Below, one piece after another: positions 22,501 to 33,292 of a DNA stretch of 64,000 nucleotides. Source of the DNA: Laccaria trichodermophora (lineage: Eukaryota > Basidiomycota > Agaricomycetes > Agaricales > Hydnangiaceae); NCBI GenBank assembly GCA_018417955.1, contig JACTVC010000009.1, positions 1,116,001-1,180,000 on the forward strand, written 5' to 3'. The notes beneath the pieces were generated by a model, which saw only the letters and a list, made by a program, of their open reading frames with translations, had not been told where the DNA came from and searched no databases. The translations under genes and the position numbers were made by a program. Numbering within the stretch: the first letter of the stretch is position 1; each line of letters opens with the position of its first letter.

Positions 22501-23416
22501 CAGTGTCATGGAGTATCTGGGGTCCTAGTTTCAAAAAAAAAACTTCAAAAATTTCTGACCATTCAAACTTTTATCTTCTGGATTCAACTTTTCTACAAAA
22601 TTTATCATAAATATAATTTTGGTCCTAAACTTGCCTTTTTACTCTTATATTGTATTTTTATCATAGAAAAAGTAGATTATATATTGCAAGCAACTGTATC
22701 TATTGGTATTCAGCTATCTGTTGTATAGTTATAGCCTCTAAATTCTGCTTTATCACATAATGAATCTTGTTACTGACTGCTCTTATATTGAGTTTATATT
22801 GATAATTGCCAATAATAAACCAGTTTTATCTACTGAACCATTACTGTTGTCTATTATTCTTGCAAATTACCAGAAATAAATATTGGCTAATATGTGAGCC
22901 ATATTCTTCACTGCAGTAGACCCATGTTTCTGAAAGCTAGAGAGAGTTCTGGAGATTGTTACATTTACCATGCTAGCTATATCTTTTCACTTCCATAGAG
23001 GTATATTTCTGAGTGCTGGAGAGAGTTCTGAGGAGTGTCAGAGTTTGATGTTTCATGTAAATGTATATGATGTGATGTATTTGTGTTTGTTGACTATAAT
23101 GACATATTAAATTTCTTTCTTGAACATCATCATGACTGCCAGTACTGTACAAATTTGCTTCTTTGGATGTGTACCCAAGACTCTCGCAACAGCACCCAAG
23201 AATAATGCTTTTTTTCTCTCTTTATTCTTACCCAATTTTATAGCTAATTTTCATCTAAAAATGCACATCTTTTCTTGTCTGAAATTACATACTGGACCTG
23301 TAAAATAACACTAACATTACAGCTAATTGTGAAATGATAGAGCAGCTGACTTCCCATTCCAGTTCAATCATCTGTTTGTTTTGTTGAAGGCCAGACATAT
23401 TAATTACTGTATATCC
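22500..23416. other. AT-rich intergenic DNA
   Basis: I see no gene, and the frames are short and not conserved in style. A weak direct repeat (TTTCTGAAAGCTAGAGAGAGTTCT at 22928 and TTTCTGAGTGCTGGAGAGAGTTCT at 23006) is the only structure noticed. Confidence 0.4.
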
Positions 23417-23540
23417 ACTTGTGGGTGTGGGCCAGTGCTTTGCATGGCATGTATGAGTCCTTCCTGTGGACTCTAAATTTAATTCTAGGAAATGGGTTAT
23501 GTGACCACCCTCCTGACATCCTATTAGCTGCAATGACATG
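23417..23540 (-). mobile_element. Helitron2-like family A, 3'-end fragment
   Basis: ACTTGTGGGTGTGGGCCAGTGC at 23417 through GTATGAGTCCTTCCTGTGG is the 3' end on the minus strand. The copy is cut at 23540, where a family B 5' end starts. Confidence 0.75.
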
Positions 23541-23700
23541 TTACGAGTCCTCTGAGTTTACGAAGAGACTCGTTTATTACCCTTGATCTCAAGGATTTTT
23601 TCAGCGTTCTAACGCTGAACTTTGCCTTTTTCCCACGAAAATTGATGGTTTCCCACATTCAGGGTTTCAGGGTTTTGGGCCTTTTGTAGTCTTTCATATT
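23541..23700 (+). mobile_element. Helitron2-like family B, 5'-end fragment
   Basis: TTACGAGTCCTCTGAGTTTAC, the same 5' hairpin (TCT..AGA inner stem, identical loop), then a second stem-loop TTCAGCGT-tcta-ACGCTGAA and CCCACGAAA. It resembles the arm ends at 47571 and 48443. No matching 3' end was found to the right. Confidence 0.7.
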
Positions 23701-23994
23701 CAGGGTTTCAGGGTTTCAGGCACCCAAGCTATTTGTATGCTTCCATCATCATCTTTGTAGTTGATGGTATACAGTACAAGGTTTTGTCTATTTGAATTGG
23801 TCCTGTAGTGCTGTAGACCGCCATGCATTTGTTGAACTTGATTGGCAGACAGTACTAGGAAATGTAGACATATCATAGAAGTATTTTGAGCTAGCTTCAA
23901 AGATGTTGTGTATGTCCTCACTCTTAGTTGCAGTCTGGTTCTTAGATCAACTTAGAATGTTAAGCCTGTCTCATAATGTAGACAACAGCTCACT
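23700..23994. other. Short stretch downstream of the F-box gene
   Basis: A 73-codon minus frame is present, but its C terminus runs into CAGGGTTTCAGGG repeats. I do not count it as a gene. Confidence 0.35.
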
Positions 23995-25165
23995 TTAAAT
24001 GTAGTTGGCTGGTAAGTATGTTGAGTAATTTTGAGGAGTTGTTTGACAGTCAACAAAGTGTATCAAAATGTTAGTCAAATAATCAACTACCCATGGTAGT
24101 TCAGTAAGGCTGACTTTCTGTCCTCCTACTTGGACAATGTTTACCCAACGTAGAAGTGGAAAATGTGTTTCGTTCAGCATAGTTTGCAAATTTTGCCAAT
24201 CAAGACACTTGCCATCGTCTGGTCTCATCACAAGAAAAAGTTCTTCGAGTTTCCACCCTCCAGCTGATTGCCACCTGACCAAGCTCTTACTGACTTCACT
24301 GAAGTTGCCTCTGTTGTCGCATATCAGGACACGTATGCTGGTCACCAACGTGGTATTGCAGAAACTTTCCAGATGGCGCATGGCTGTATATAATTAATAT
24401 TGTTCCTTAAATATAATGTAGTGACACACCAGTGATGGCAAGAATTTCAATGTTTGGTTTCCAATCATGTAGGATGCTGCCTGGTATCGATGCTGAATAA
24501 TGAAGGTGCAATACACGGACAGAAGATAAATCCATTATGGGACTTGTGTCATTCCATTTAGCCTTGAATAAACGTGGAAACATGAATGAGTCATTCTGTG
24601 CAATATACAGTATGGTTGGCTTTGGGATGGGTCTTCTGACAAACCTCTCGACTCCAGCACGGGGAGTGAAGTTTATGTGAAGGTTGTGAAGTTTCAGACG
24701 CCTGATGTTGTGACAGTGTGCAAAGGTGGTAACTGGAAAGTATCGGAATTGAGAGAGTGTGAGGGTTGTGAGGTTTGGTGAGGAAAAGACGCGAATAAAT
24801 TCAGTCCGTAGCCCTTCTGGGATGGTGTTCCAGTTCCTTATGGGATATCCTCCTGTAAGCTTGAAACTCTTTAGTGAGAGAAACTGCTGCATCAGGCCCA
24901 TCTGCATGTCCCAGTCAGAGTCATCCAAATGATAACGAAGGTGGTATATATATTGGGCGATGTGTGGACTGGCATGTAAAAGTTTGGAAAGGTGTTGAAC
25001 TGATGGCCCCACAACAGAAATTGTTGTAAAAAGACGTCTTTGCGATGGTTGAACCAACAATCGGCATGTTTGGGACATGGAGGACAGTGTTTTCCAATCT
25101 TCAGCAAGTGTAAGCTGGTCCAAGACGGTATTTTGTAAGATGTCAAATGGGATGGTGACTTGCAT
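23995..25165 (-). CDS. F-box protein
   Basis: Two exons, 25165-24430 and 24383-23995, join in phase (ACT G|CC) to 374 residues. The start chosen is the ATG at 25163-25165, because the F-box begins at once: MQVTIPFDILQNTVLDQL, then DWKTLSSMSQTCRLLVQPSQ. The frame continues 88 codons upstream without obvious homology and may be a 5' exon with another intron. After the F-box come leucine-rich segments typical of fungal F-box/LRR-like proteins (LKSFKLTGG, LTTLTLSQF, NIRRLKLHNL, VRVLHLHYS, IEILAITG). The family acts as the substrate-recognition subunit of SCF ubiquitin ligases through Skp1; the substrate is unknown. The upstream side carries the GC-palindrome module at 25430-25600. Confidence 0.8.
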
Positions 25166-25429
25166 TCCCTTTTCTAATTGTTTGTCAGTTCGATATGGTA
25201 GTAGATTAGCTGGCTTACTTGTGATCAACTTTTTCCTTTTAAGGTGTAGTATGGAATGAGCGCCAGCAAGTGCTGTGCCGTAGGCGCAGGGGTTTACAAA
25301 CTGCGGAATCTGTTGGTGATGGCTCAGATTCTGGTTCAAGATGGTGTATGTTGAAGTTGAACCCAGTGATGTCACATTTTTTGAAAGAAATACAAATAGT
25401 TTTACCCAGCTGGACGTAGATACAAACAA

Positions 25430-25610
25430 GATTACCGGCCCCAGCTAGAGCCCGATCTTACATCATAATTTGGCGGTAAGATTCAATACAAACAATGATC
25501 ATCATACATGCAAACTGAACTACCGCGCGCGCGGTAGTTCCCTTTGCACATGTTTGTTTTCAACGTCAATGCCAGATACACTAATCGACAGAATGTTAGT
25601 ATTAGGAAAA
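25430..25610. promoter_or_regulatory. GC-palindrome module, copy 1 (half of the long palindrome)
   Basis: CCCCAGCTAGAGCCCGATCTTAC and CATAATTTGGCGGTAAGATTC lead to a perfect 24-bp palindrome GAACTACCGCGCGCGCGG.. at 25517-25540, then TTTGCACATGTTTGTTTTCAACG. The same order recurs at 58321 and 59922. It lies upstream of the minus-strand F-box gene. Whether it is a promoter or an element end is not clear. Confidence 0.6.
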
Positions 25611-25659
25611 CATATGACATTATAGACTACCAGCGCATGACTCATTTGTCGCACCCTTC

Positions 25660-26975
25660 AGTCCAGGCGCATCTTGCTTAACTTCTCTCCAGTGTCATGC
25701 TCCTCATCCTCTTCATAACCAATCCTTCTCTTCAGCGATTGGCTTGCTCGACGGAGTTCTGCACCTCCACTCATGCGACGTGCAATACTTGCATTCTGTT
25801 TTCTGTCAGTTAGCATTGTGTACTTTGGCTGAATGTTAGCTTACTCGTAGTGGACTGCAATCTAGTAGAGTGATAGCACGTAGCACCACCAGTAGTTTGT
25901 ATCTTTGTTGCTTGAGCGGTATTGCAACAAATGAAACCTGCACTTCCACAACATCTCCTGGACGTATTTTCATTGGGTTGATTTCATAGTATCTGTGAGG
26001 TATCAGTCAAATTCAAATTATTGGAGCGCTTCATTGCTTACCGTATAATATTATCAGTTCCTTGTTGCGCTTCATAATATTCAACCTTATTTTCCAGAAG
26101 GTGAACAAATTCATTGGACAATGCATTCGTAAGTATATTGTGTGGGTCGATCTCAGTGCCAAAGGAAATAGGAGCATCACCGTTTATATCACGCCGGTCT
26201 GTGAAATAGCGGTTTCCCATATCCAATGCTTTGAATGTTTCATAATGACTAGGAACCCATGCATCCATGGTGTTGTGGGGTAGTGATCGCTCAAAAATGT
26301 GCTGTATGTCGTAAATGTTTTCGATCATGGTGGAAAATTTTGTTCCCCCAAGTCCCGTCAAAGCTAATGATTGCTTCAGATATCTTCGCTGCTTTGGCTC
26401 TCTGTTTTATGACACTTTAGCTTGTTTATGCTTCACAATTAAGGAAATGCTTACATTTTGAATGGTCGTTTCACAGGTGGAAGACTTGCATTGCAAACAA
26501 TACCCTGTATGCGCAGTACGACTTCTTCTTGGCTGTTGTCGTCAATGTTGGTCTTTGTGAGCTTCCAACATCTTGGTTTGTCCACCTCTGTTACTGAGCA
26601 TAAATCAGACATTCCATCCACCTGTTATTGGGGTGTGAGTATATCTCAGTTAATCTATAACACTATACCACTGCTCACCGAATTAAAATACGCCAATTGT
26701 ACAACCTTTGGACCCTTTGTTGTCCTAGCAGTTATGACGGCCTCAAGCAGATCACCTAGTATATAAAATTAGTGACTCTACACATCCAGTTAAAGAGGGT
26801 ACTTGCATGCTTCTATCTTGTTGTAAAAAGAATCCATTGTAGTGAACGATGTACTGTGTACTGTGACCGGTAAAGTGTTCCAACTACAGAAGGTGGGGTG
26901 GGTTTGATTCTCTTGGAGTTTTGGTGGACTTACCGACTTACCGACAGATCTGCAGTGGTTGATGAGCCCTGACAA
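25660..26975 (-). CDS. Hypothetical multi-exon protein of a mushroom-expanded family
   Basis: Short exons read in the minus direction: about 26975-26805 (MSGLINHCRSVGKSVSPPKL .. FCSWNTLPVTVHSTSFTTMD), 26757-26682 (LGDLLEAVITARTTKGPKVV), 26630-26455 (KPRCWKLTKTNIDDNSQEEV), 26361-26040 (FSTMIENIYDIQHIFERSLP, DMGNRYFTDRR), 25995-25860 (YYEINPMKIRPGDVVEVQVS, KLLVVLRAITLLDCS) and 25795-25665 (RRMSGGAELRRASQSLKRR). The last ends with a basic C terminus. The segment P..IRPGDVVEVQVSF..IP..QQRYK is one I associate with repeated Agaricomycete hypothetical proteins. Introns are 45-60 nt with GTAAGY/GTGAGC donors. Function unknown; exon borders are approximate. Confidence 0.6.
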
Positions 26976-27303
26976 AATATGGTGTGATATTGTCGGATGA
27001 CTTGGCTAGATATTTTCCAATGCATTTTGAATCCCTGTGGCGCTGTTTAGCTCAATATAATAAAACTCACTAGAGGGTTTTTGACAAAATATGGTGCGAT
27101 ATTGTCGGATGACTTGGCTAGATATTTTCCAATGCATTTTGAATCCCTGTGGCGCTGTTTAGCTCAATATAATAGTCACTAGAGGGTTTTTGACAAAATA
27201 TGGTGCGATATCGTCGGATGACTTGGCTAGACATATTTTCTGATGCATTTTGAATCCCTGTGGCGCTCTTTAGCTCAATATAATACTGACTAGAGGGTTT
27301 TGG
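26970..27303. repeat. Three tandem copies of a ~110-bp unit
   Basis: The units at 26970, 27080 and 27190 share TGACAAAATATGGTGYGATA, GTCGGATGACTTGGCTAGA, CATTTTGAATCCCTGTGGCG and CTAGAGGGTTTT, with few differences, so the triplication is recent. It lies just upstream of the preceding minus-strand gene. Confidence 0.9.
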
Positions 27304-27978
27304 AAATTACCAACCCATAGATTGTTCATTCCTCTCGGTTGTTGTTAAACCTTGTTTGAAATTGTAGACACTCCAGGTAATTAGTTAGCTTTTGCAATAA
27401 CTTCATGAAAAACTGTGGTTTTACCTATGCTGTTCTAATGCTGTATGCCTACCCTATTTCGTCATGCAGTTCTGTTTCTGAAAACCCTAACCAGTTTGAG
27501 GAACCACTAACGCCACTAGTATACATTTGTGGCGTATGTTGGTATATGCATATTCTGTCAGTTACCCCTTTACAGGGTCACATTCTGGACGTTCGATGGA
27601 ATACCAAACATCCACCCTGATCGCAGCTCGTAGCTGCAGCTGTTGTTGAACTAATGTCCCTTGATAAATTGCTTTTGCTCCAAATAATAGAAAATAGTGA
27701 ATGAGTGAATTTGTCTGGCGTAGGACTTAGCGTTTTTTTCCCCATCATTCATCTCAATTATCAACTTCACCTTCTGCTTTGTTGGTATCGCCATGAACTT
27801 ACATTATCATCACTCAGGTTTGTGTTCTGCTTTTTATTCAGCCTTTCTGCCACGTTCCTGATATAATGAACTTAGGCCTGTACACACAATCCAGACGGCC
27901 AGCCTTTCCTTTGTATCGACCTTCATTTACAGGTATTAGTTGGACATTCATTCCTCATATCAAGTAGTGGACTCACCT
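27304..27978. other. Intergenic, no gene seen
   Basis: Between the triplicated unit and the next ATG I find only short frames and no repeat or motif I would name. It is probably the 5' region of the gene starting at 27979. Confidence 0.4.
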
Positions 27979-29500
27979 ATGATTCTTTTCCCAGAAATTG
28001 AATCACGGTCATCCTCTCCAACAATTTCCTCACCTTCTATGTCAGATCCCAGCTCGCCAACCGAATTATGTATGTTTATCTCCAATTCATTGTTGACCTT
28101 CATATGTTGATTTCTTGTTATTAGCATCCATGCCCTTGTTCGTAGATGGACCTGCTCTTCGTACATTTTTCAGCAATTCGGTTGCAAAGGGCCAAGAGTC
28201 GGTTTCCTCAGCTCAAGCAACCATCTCTAGTCCACCATCGTTTCTCTGGCAAATGACATCAGAGCAACTGGTACAGTTTGGTCAGACGAACCCTGAGCAG
28301 TTCCAGACGATCCAATCTCACATCTGTGAGTTGGCAGACCTTTATCGTTTGAAAACTAGTATGTCGCGACTTTGTCATCTTCAATTGTTATCGTTTTGAG
28401 CAACCATAGTTCCACAGAATGCCACCTTCGAGTATCCAACAAACATTCTCCTGCATATACCGCTAGACGTTCAGAAGCTTATTCTGGATAACTTGGCCAT
28501 TCCAGCCTTGCTTAGGCTATCAAAATGCTGCCGTTATCTATCACATGCAGTTAATGCATATATCATGACACGAATTGAGGGTATTCTAACCTCATTTTCA
28601 ATTGATCCACACAAGCTTCTGGAAGGCATGGAGACCTGTGGTGCGTTTATTGGGGGGTCTGTTGCCCTTCTTGCAGTGCTGGCAAATGTCGACAGTTTTG
28701 CCCCAAATGATCTTGATATATACGTTCCAGAAGCTCATGCTGAAACCTTGGCCAAGCGCATTTTATCCAGGTTCAAATCTGTTGGCGGTCACTCACCAAT
28801 CTATGATTTGAATCCCGCTATCACTCATGTGGAATGGTACACTTCCAATTTCCATCCCCTCATTCATGTCAACATTATCGCCACCAAATCCGCGTCACCC
28901 TTGGAGGCCCTATTCCATTCCGGTGCATCCATTACCATGAATGCTATAACTGGGCGAGGAATTTTCACTGCTTATGCTGATCTAACAGCCCGTAAAATCA
29001 GCTTGCTACCTTTCAGTTTATCCCTGCCCACCGCCAAACTCTTTCGTGCGGTCAGAACCAGATCATCTTTGCCCCAGGATGAGGCACATACCATTCTCGC
29101 TCACTTTGGAATTTCAGTACCAGTTACAGCATTGCCTTGGGAGTTGATGGAACTTCTCGTTAAAAAGTATAAATCGAGAGTTGGGGTTACCTTTATCCGT
29201 GATCTAGCAGCGATCAAGAACCATATCTGTGGAGAGGATCCTTCTTGCAGCTTTACCCTGAGGACTTCCGCTGATTCAGGATGCGCCTTCTTCCCCTTCA
29301 GAGCGATTTCACCTCTTCCTACTTTGACGCTCGCCATGCCCATCACTCCTGTCATGCCCAAAGTAGTAGAAAATCCGATCCGCTGGAGTGTGGTTACTCC
29401 AAAGCTTATCTCGTGGTGTGTCGGTGGCTGTAGATGTGCTGGTGATGGCGTTAAACTCCCTAGCCTAGTGTCTAGTCTCCCAGCTGATTATGTGTTGTAG
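27979..29500 (+). CDS. F-box protein fused to a nucleotidyltransferase-like domain
   Basis: Three exons (27979-28069, 28125-28358, 28410-29500) join in phase to 471 residues. Residues 1-115 are Ser/Pro-rich and then helical. Residues about 119-160 look like an F-box (ILLHIPLDVQKLILDNLAIP, LLRLSKCCRYLSHAV). From about 185 the chain shows FIGGSVALLAVL (Gly-Gly-Ser at 190-192) and, 19 residues on, NDLDIYVP (D209, D211). This is the GGS..DxD signature of the polymerase-beta-like nucleotidyltransferase fold. The Gly-Ser and both aspartates needed for metal binding are present. The C-terminal third contains conserved-looking helices (LPWELMELLVKKYKSRVGVT) and a Cys-rich tail. F-box proteins recruit targets to SCF ligases; an NTase domain on one could bind or modify a target, but that is inference. 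Confidence 0.7.
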
Positions 29501-29915
29501 ATAGGTTGTGTGTCACATTATTTATAATTGTTTGCATCCAATGCTTTCATCCTAACACAGTTTACGAATTTTCGGATTATAAGTTTAGTGGCACTATCAT
29601 TGCAGGCACCTGTGAAGTACAAATATGGTATAGTTTCTCTAATACCCTTGTTTTCACACCCCTTTCAATCTTTTAAACAGTCTTGGGCTCGATCTAATGC
29701 ACATTCTACGCTTCCCTCGGAAATTCTCTCATTACAGGGTCTAGCACTTCTAGCGTTTTTACAAATTCAGGGTTTCTGGTCCCCACCTCCTTGATGTCCT
29801 GCTTTGTTTCATCTATATCCTTTCTATACAAATTAAATTCTGTGTCATATAAATGAGGATTGATTTTCGCTCCTCCTTGTGCATTTCCTTTCTTTTCCTT
29901 CTTCGCTTTGACTTC
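29501..29915. other. Intergenic, no gene seen
   Basis: This separates the NTase-like gene from the AT-hook gene. It contains a minus frame with no recognisable content. Nothing else is seen. Confidence 0.4.
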
Positions 29916-32495
29916 ATGGTTTCTACTCGTCGCAAGAAGGCTGTGGTTTCTACGGAGTTCATCGACGACTCTGATGAGTCGGATGGAAACGAGACTTATG
30001 AAGAGGAGGGGTATGTTTCTAGGCTGCGCTTTCCTTATTTTCAGTTTGCTCACCAAACTTTATCCAAGTTCGTCTGATGAGGAAGACGGAGAGGACAGTG
30101 ACAACGATGAAGAGGAAGAAGAGGCTGTGTGCGTCACTCATTTTTACTTATATTTGACGCATTTAACTCCATTTTTTGTTTAGTATGAGTGAGCCAGAGA
30201 TTGTGGAGGTACCCTCCACCCCACGCAAACGTGGAAGACCCCGCAAGAATCCCGCTACACCTACCCCATCAAAGTTTGTTATCTATTTTTATATCAGTAA
30301 AAATCTAACCATTGTGTTCAGAGGGAAAAAGAGAACAATCAATGAGGTCGCTGCATCTGATTCTGAGGCATCTTTTGTTGCGAGGTATGTTCAATTTCAT
30401 CTCATTGTGATTTTTTGTGTCTCATATCAAATTTCAAAGCCCCATACATGACAGTCCAAAGAAACCTAGGGTAGCCCCTTCTACGACTAAGAATCCTCCC
30501 GCCACTCCGTCCAAAAACACTCCAGCTAAGGCCAAGGTGGCTAACAAGATGAAGACTTCTCCCACCAAGGCCAAGACAACCCTGGCTGTGAGTAACAAGG
30601 CGACCTCTCCTAGCAAAGTGGCTTCCACTAAGAAGAGTGAAGTGTACGTCAACTTTTGTCCTTGTAACCATATAAAATTATTGATTGTATCCTCACTCTA
30701 GCACTGCTTCTAACAATGATAATGAACTGGAATCTGTAGTCAGTGACGATGACCCAAGGTAATTTTCCATGCTATTTCTGAGTGGCAATCTCATAACCTT
30801 ATGTTGTTTAGCGAATCCGGTCATGATTCTCCAACGCCAACAGGAAAAAAGTGGGTTTTATTCTGTTAGATTGCAACCAGATTTAACTTCATTTGCTTTT
30901 CACCTTAGAAATAAGGGTCGTCAAGTGATCTTCGACACTTCTGTGTAAGCTTGACTTATTTTTTGAAGTTATTCAGTGCCCATGTTCAATTTTAATCAGG
31001 TTGAAGACAAAAGCGAGCATTGAAAAGTCGAAGAAAAAGAAAACTGCTCCAGATGTCTTTGACAAGGATGAGGACATGTCTGATGGTGACAAGACAGATG
31101 ACGGGTTCGTGCTTTATTGATTTTTTTTTTACTTTCAACCCATTTTAACCCATTATCAGCGAAAAGACCGTTTATTTAGAAGACATTGATCGTGATCCTT
31201 CCCCTAGGCAATTATTTCTATTCTTTTACTTGAACTTTGTCTTATTTGCAACACAAGTTATCCGAAGTTGTCTAAATGTGGAGTTGCCTCTTCTGATCTT
31301 GTCAACCCTCTTCTTAAGGAGACGTATAAGAAGTTGACCAAGCTGCCTAGGCAAGTTATCAATAAGTATAATGCGTCCTCATACATCTTACTTGAACCTT
31401 ATACATCTAGCGGCTTGAAATTTATATCATGGAAGGACAACAACGACCAAGAAGATGACGATGGAAATGGGATGATCCTCTTCTCTAGCATTGGAGGCGT
31501 CTACCCCAATATCAATCTGAAGTATGTTTTCTTTTGAATTTTCTCTAACTGAGAGACTCATATTTGCATCTGATTTACAGGTACATCAAAGGATTGGTTG
31601 TGTTCGAGAAGGACTATACATCCAATATTGTCAACCTTTCTCGCATTGATCCATCACTTCTTGTTGCCAAGAAGACAGCTGGTCAAACAAAGGGTGGGCC
31701 TCTCGTGTTCATACGGGATCGCAAGACACCTGCCTTGTGTGTTACACTTGGAATCATTGTTGATGACCAGCTCATTTCACCTCGTCAACGCGGAGACAAA
31801 GAGGTCAAATTTGTCACTGCAAAGCTTCTTGCTTATGAGTATGAGCGTATGGTTGCTGTTTTATGCATGACTTTCAAGAGAGAGTCTGTGAGAGTTCAGC
31901 TTGCAGATAGCACCCTGACCTTTGCGACGCGTGCAGCAGGTAAGCATTTCCTGTCTTCATGTCTGCGTTACTTATCCAATCTACTAGAGCCAAATTCAGG
32001 CTCTTCTCCTGTCAAAGGATTTGCAACTGTCCGCAGCAAAGCTACCATGTCGAACAATACACCAAATCGTAAATTTCGATATTCGTCTCTGAGCCCTCAT
32101 GACATAGGTAAAGAAAAAATATAACATTTATATTGCTGATAATCAATGCCTTTCAGTCCCCGTTCTAGATGCTCGAACCAAGCAGATCAAGATGCCATCT
32201 GGCCTTGGAACCATTGAAAAGGACCTTCCCCTATTCGGTCGTCAAGTCCCCACAGGTTCCATAGCCCTCATTGGATATACCGTTGGTTCCTATAACTCCA
32301 AGGCAAATCCCAACGATGTATCTTTGTCAATGAATGTGCTTTGGGTTGCAGTGCTGGCTGCTAGTGAAACCACTTTGCAAGTCTATCATTATCTTCATTC
32401 TTATCCTTGCTCAACATCACATTTCAGGTAGCCCTACTTTTCTCAGTCTCTTTCATGATGACCCAGTGTTCAGAATGATGGAGGCTATGGAGTAG
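29916..32495 (+). CDS. AT-hook, acidic nuclear protein with many micro-exons
   Basis: The ATG at 29916 (MVSTRRKKAVVSTEF) starts a chain of about a dozen exons of 35-250 bp, each bounded by GTATGT/GTGTGC-type donors and TTTAG/CAG acceptors. The N-terminal exons are acidic (DDSDESDGNETYEEEG, SSDEEDGEDSDNDEEEEEA), then an AT-hook (RKRGRPRKNP) that would bind the minor groove of AT-rich DNA, then Lys/Pro/Ser-rich exons (TPSKNTPAKAKVANKMKTSP). The C-terminal exons (31265 onward) are globular: KLTKLPRQVINKYNASSYIL, GGPLVFIRDRKTPALCVTLG, VPVLDARTKQIKMPSG, PTGSIALIGYTVGSYNS. The last splice (A|GT at 32359/32429) gives SPTFLSLFHDDPVFRMMEAM and a stop at 32493-32495. The C-terminal domain resembles one repeated in mushroom genomes; function unknown. 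Confidence 0.65.
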
Positions 32496-32952
32496 AATTA
32501 TGTGCTTGCTTTCCATTTACTTTGCTTCGTATCCCCCTACATATCGTATTCAACTACCTCGAATTCTTTAAATACTGGTACTTAACTACCGTATATTGTT
32601 GATGTGTTTTTCTAAATTGGCTCAATAAATTTCTGGGCTTCAACTAAATTAGCAAAGTTGAGTGTGGTTGGGTCAGATATCTACATCTGCTTCATGCAGA
32701 TGATATGCCTAATTTGATTGCAAGATTTACACCCAGCTAATTATGCTTAATGCTCTAGCTATATTGTATATGATGACTTATTAGGTTACCTTAATATCTC
32801 ATAGACGTAGACGGATATCTTGTGGATATCCTTTTGTAACATTTGTAACAATACTGAAATACATCAAAGTAGTAGTAATAACTGCTAAGTTATAGTTTTC
32901 TACTGTATAACCGTTTATACTTACAAAGACCATGTTCACCGGTCAAGACATC
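32496..32952. other. Intergenic, AT-rich
   Basis: No gene. It has a likely transcript end for the AT-hook gene (AATAAATTTC near 32624). The sequence next to the Helitron end at 32953 would be the far flank of that insertion. Confidence 0.4.
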
Positions 32953-33053
32953 ACTTGTGGGTGTGGGCCAGTGCTTCGCATGGCATGTATGAGTCCTTCC
33001 CATGGACCTCCAATGCTGAAAAATATGTAGAGTAAGTTTTATTTAAAAAATGC

Positions 33054-33244
33054 ATATTTTAACATTTTCATTAACAATGGATGCAAGCCACATTAACTTG
33101 AATCAAATTAGTGGGAAGAGATTGTAAATAATGTTAAGTAAGAATGTCCAAGCAATTGTAAAATTAATTGAAATTTATTTACAATTCTTTATAATCAGTT
33201 GCTTCAAATCAATGTGGCTTGCATTCAATGTTATAAAAATATTA
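33054..33244. repeat. Imperfect inverted repeat near the Helitron 3' end
   Basis: The arms at 33054-33105 and 33200-33244 share AATGSATGCAAGCCACATT and about 25 flanking bases (ACTTGAA / TTCAAAT). It lies downstream of the Helitron stop codon, so it could fold in the 3' UTR or near the replication terminator. Confidence 0.65.
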
Positions 33245-33292
33245 ATCTAGAATTCTATTTTAATGTTAAATTTATTAAGACAAAGTTCTAAT

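Noticed and set aside
23640..23725. Telomere-like CAGGGTTTCAGGG repeats
   Set aside because: Only a few irregular copies; the unit is not TTAGGG and it lies inside element debris.
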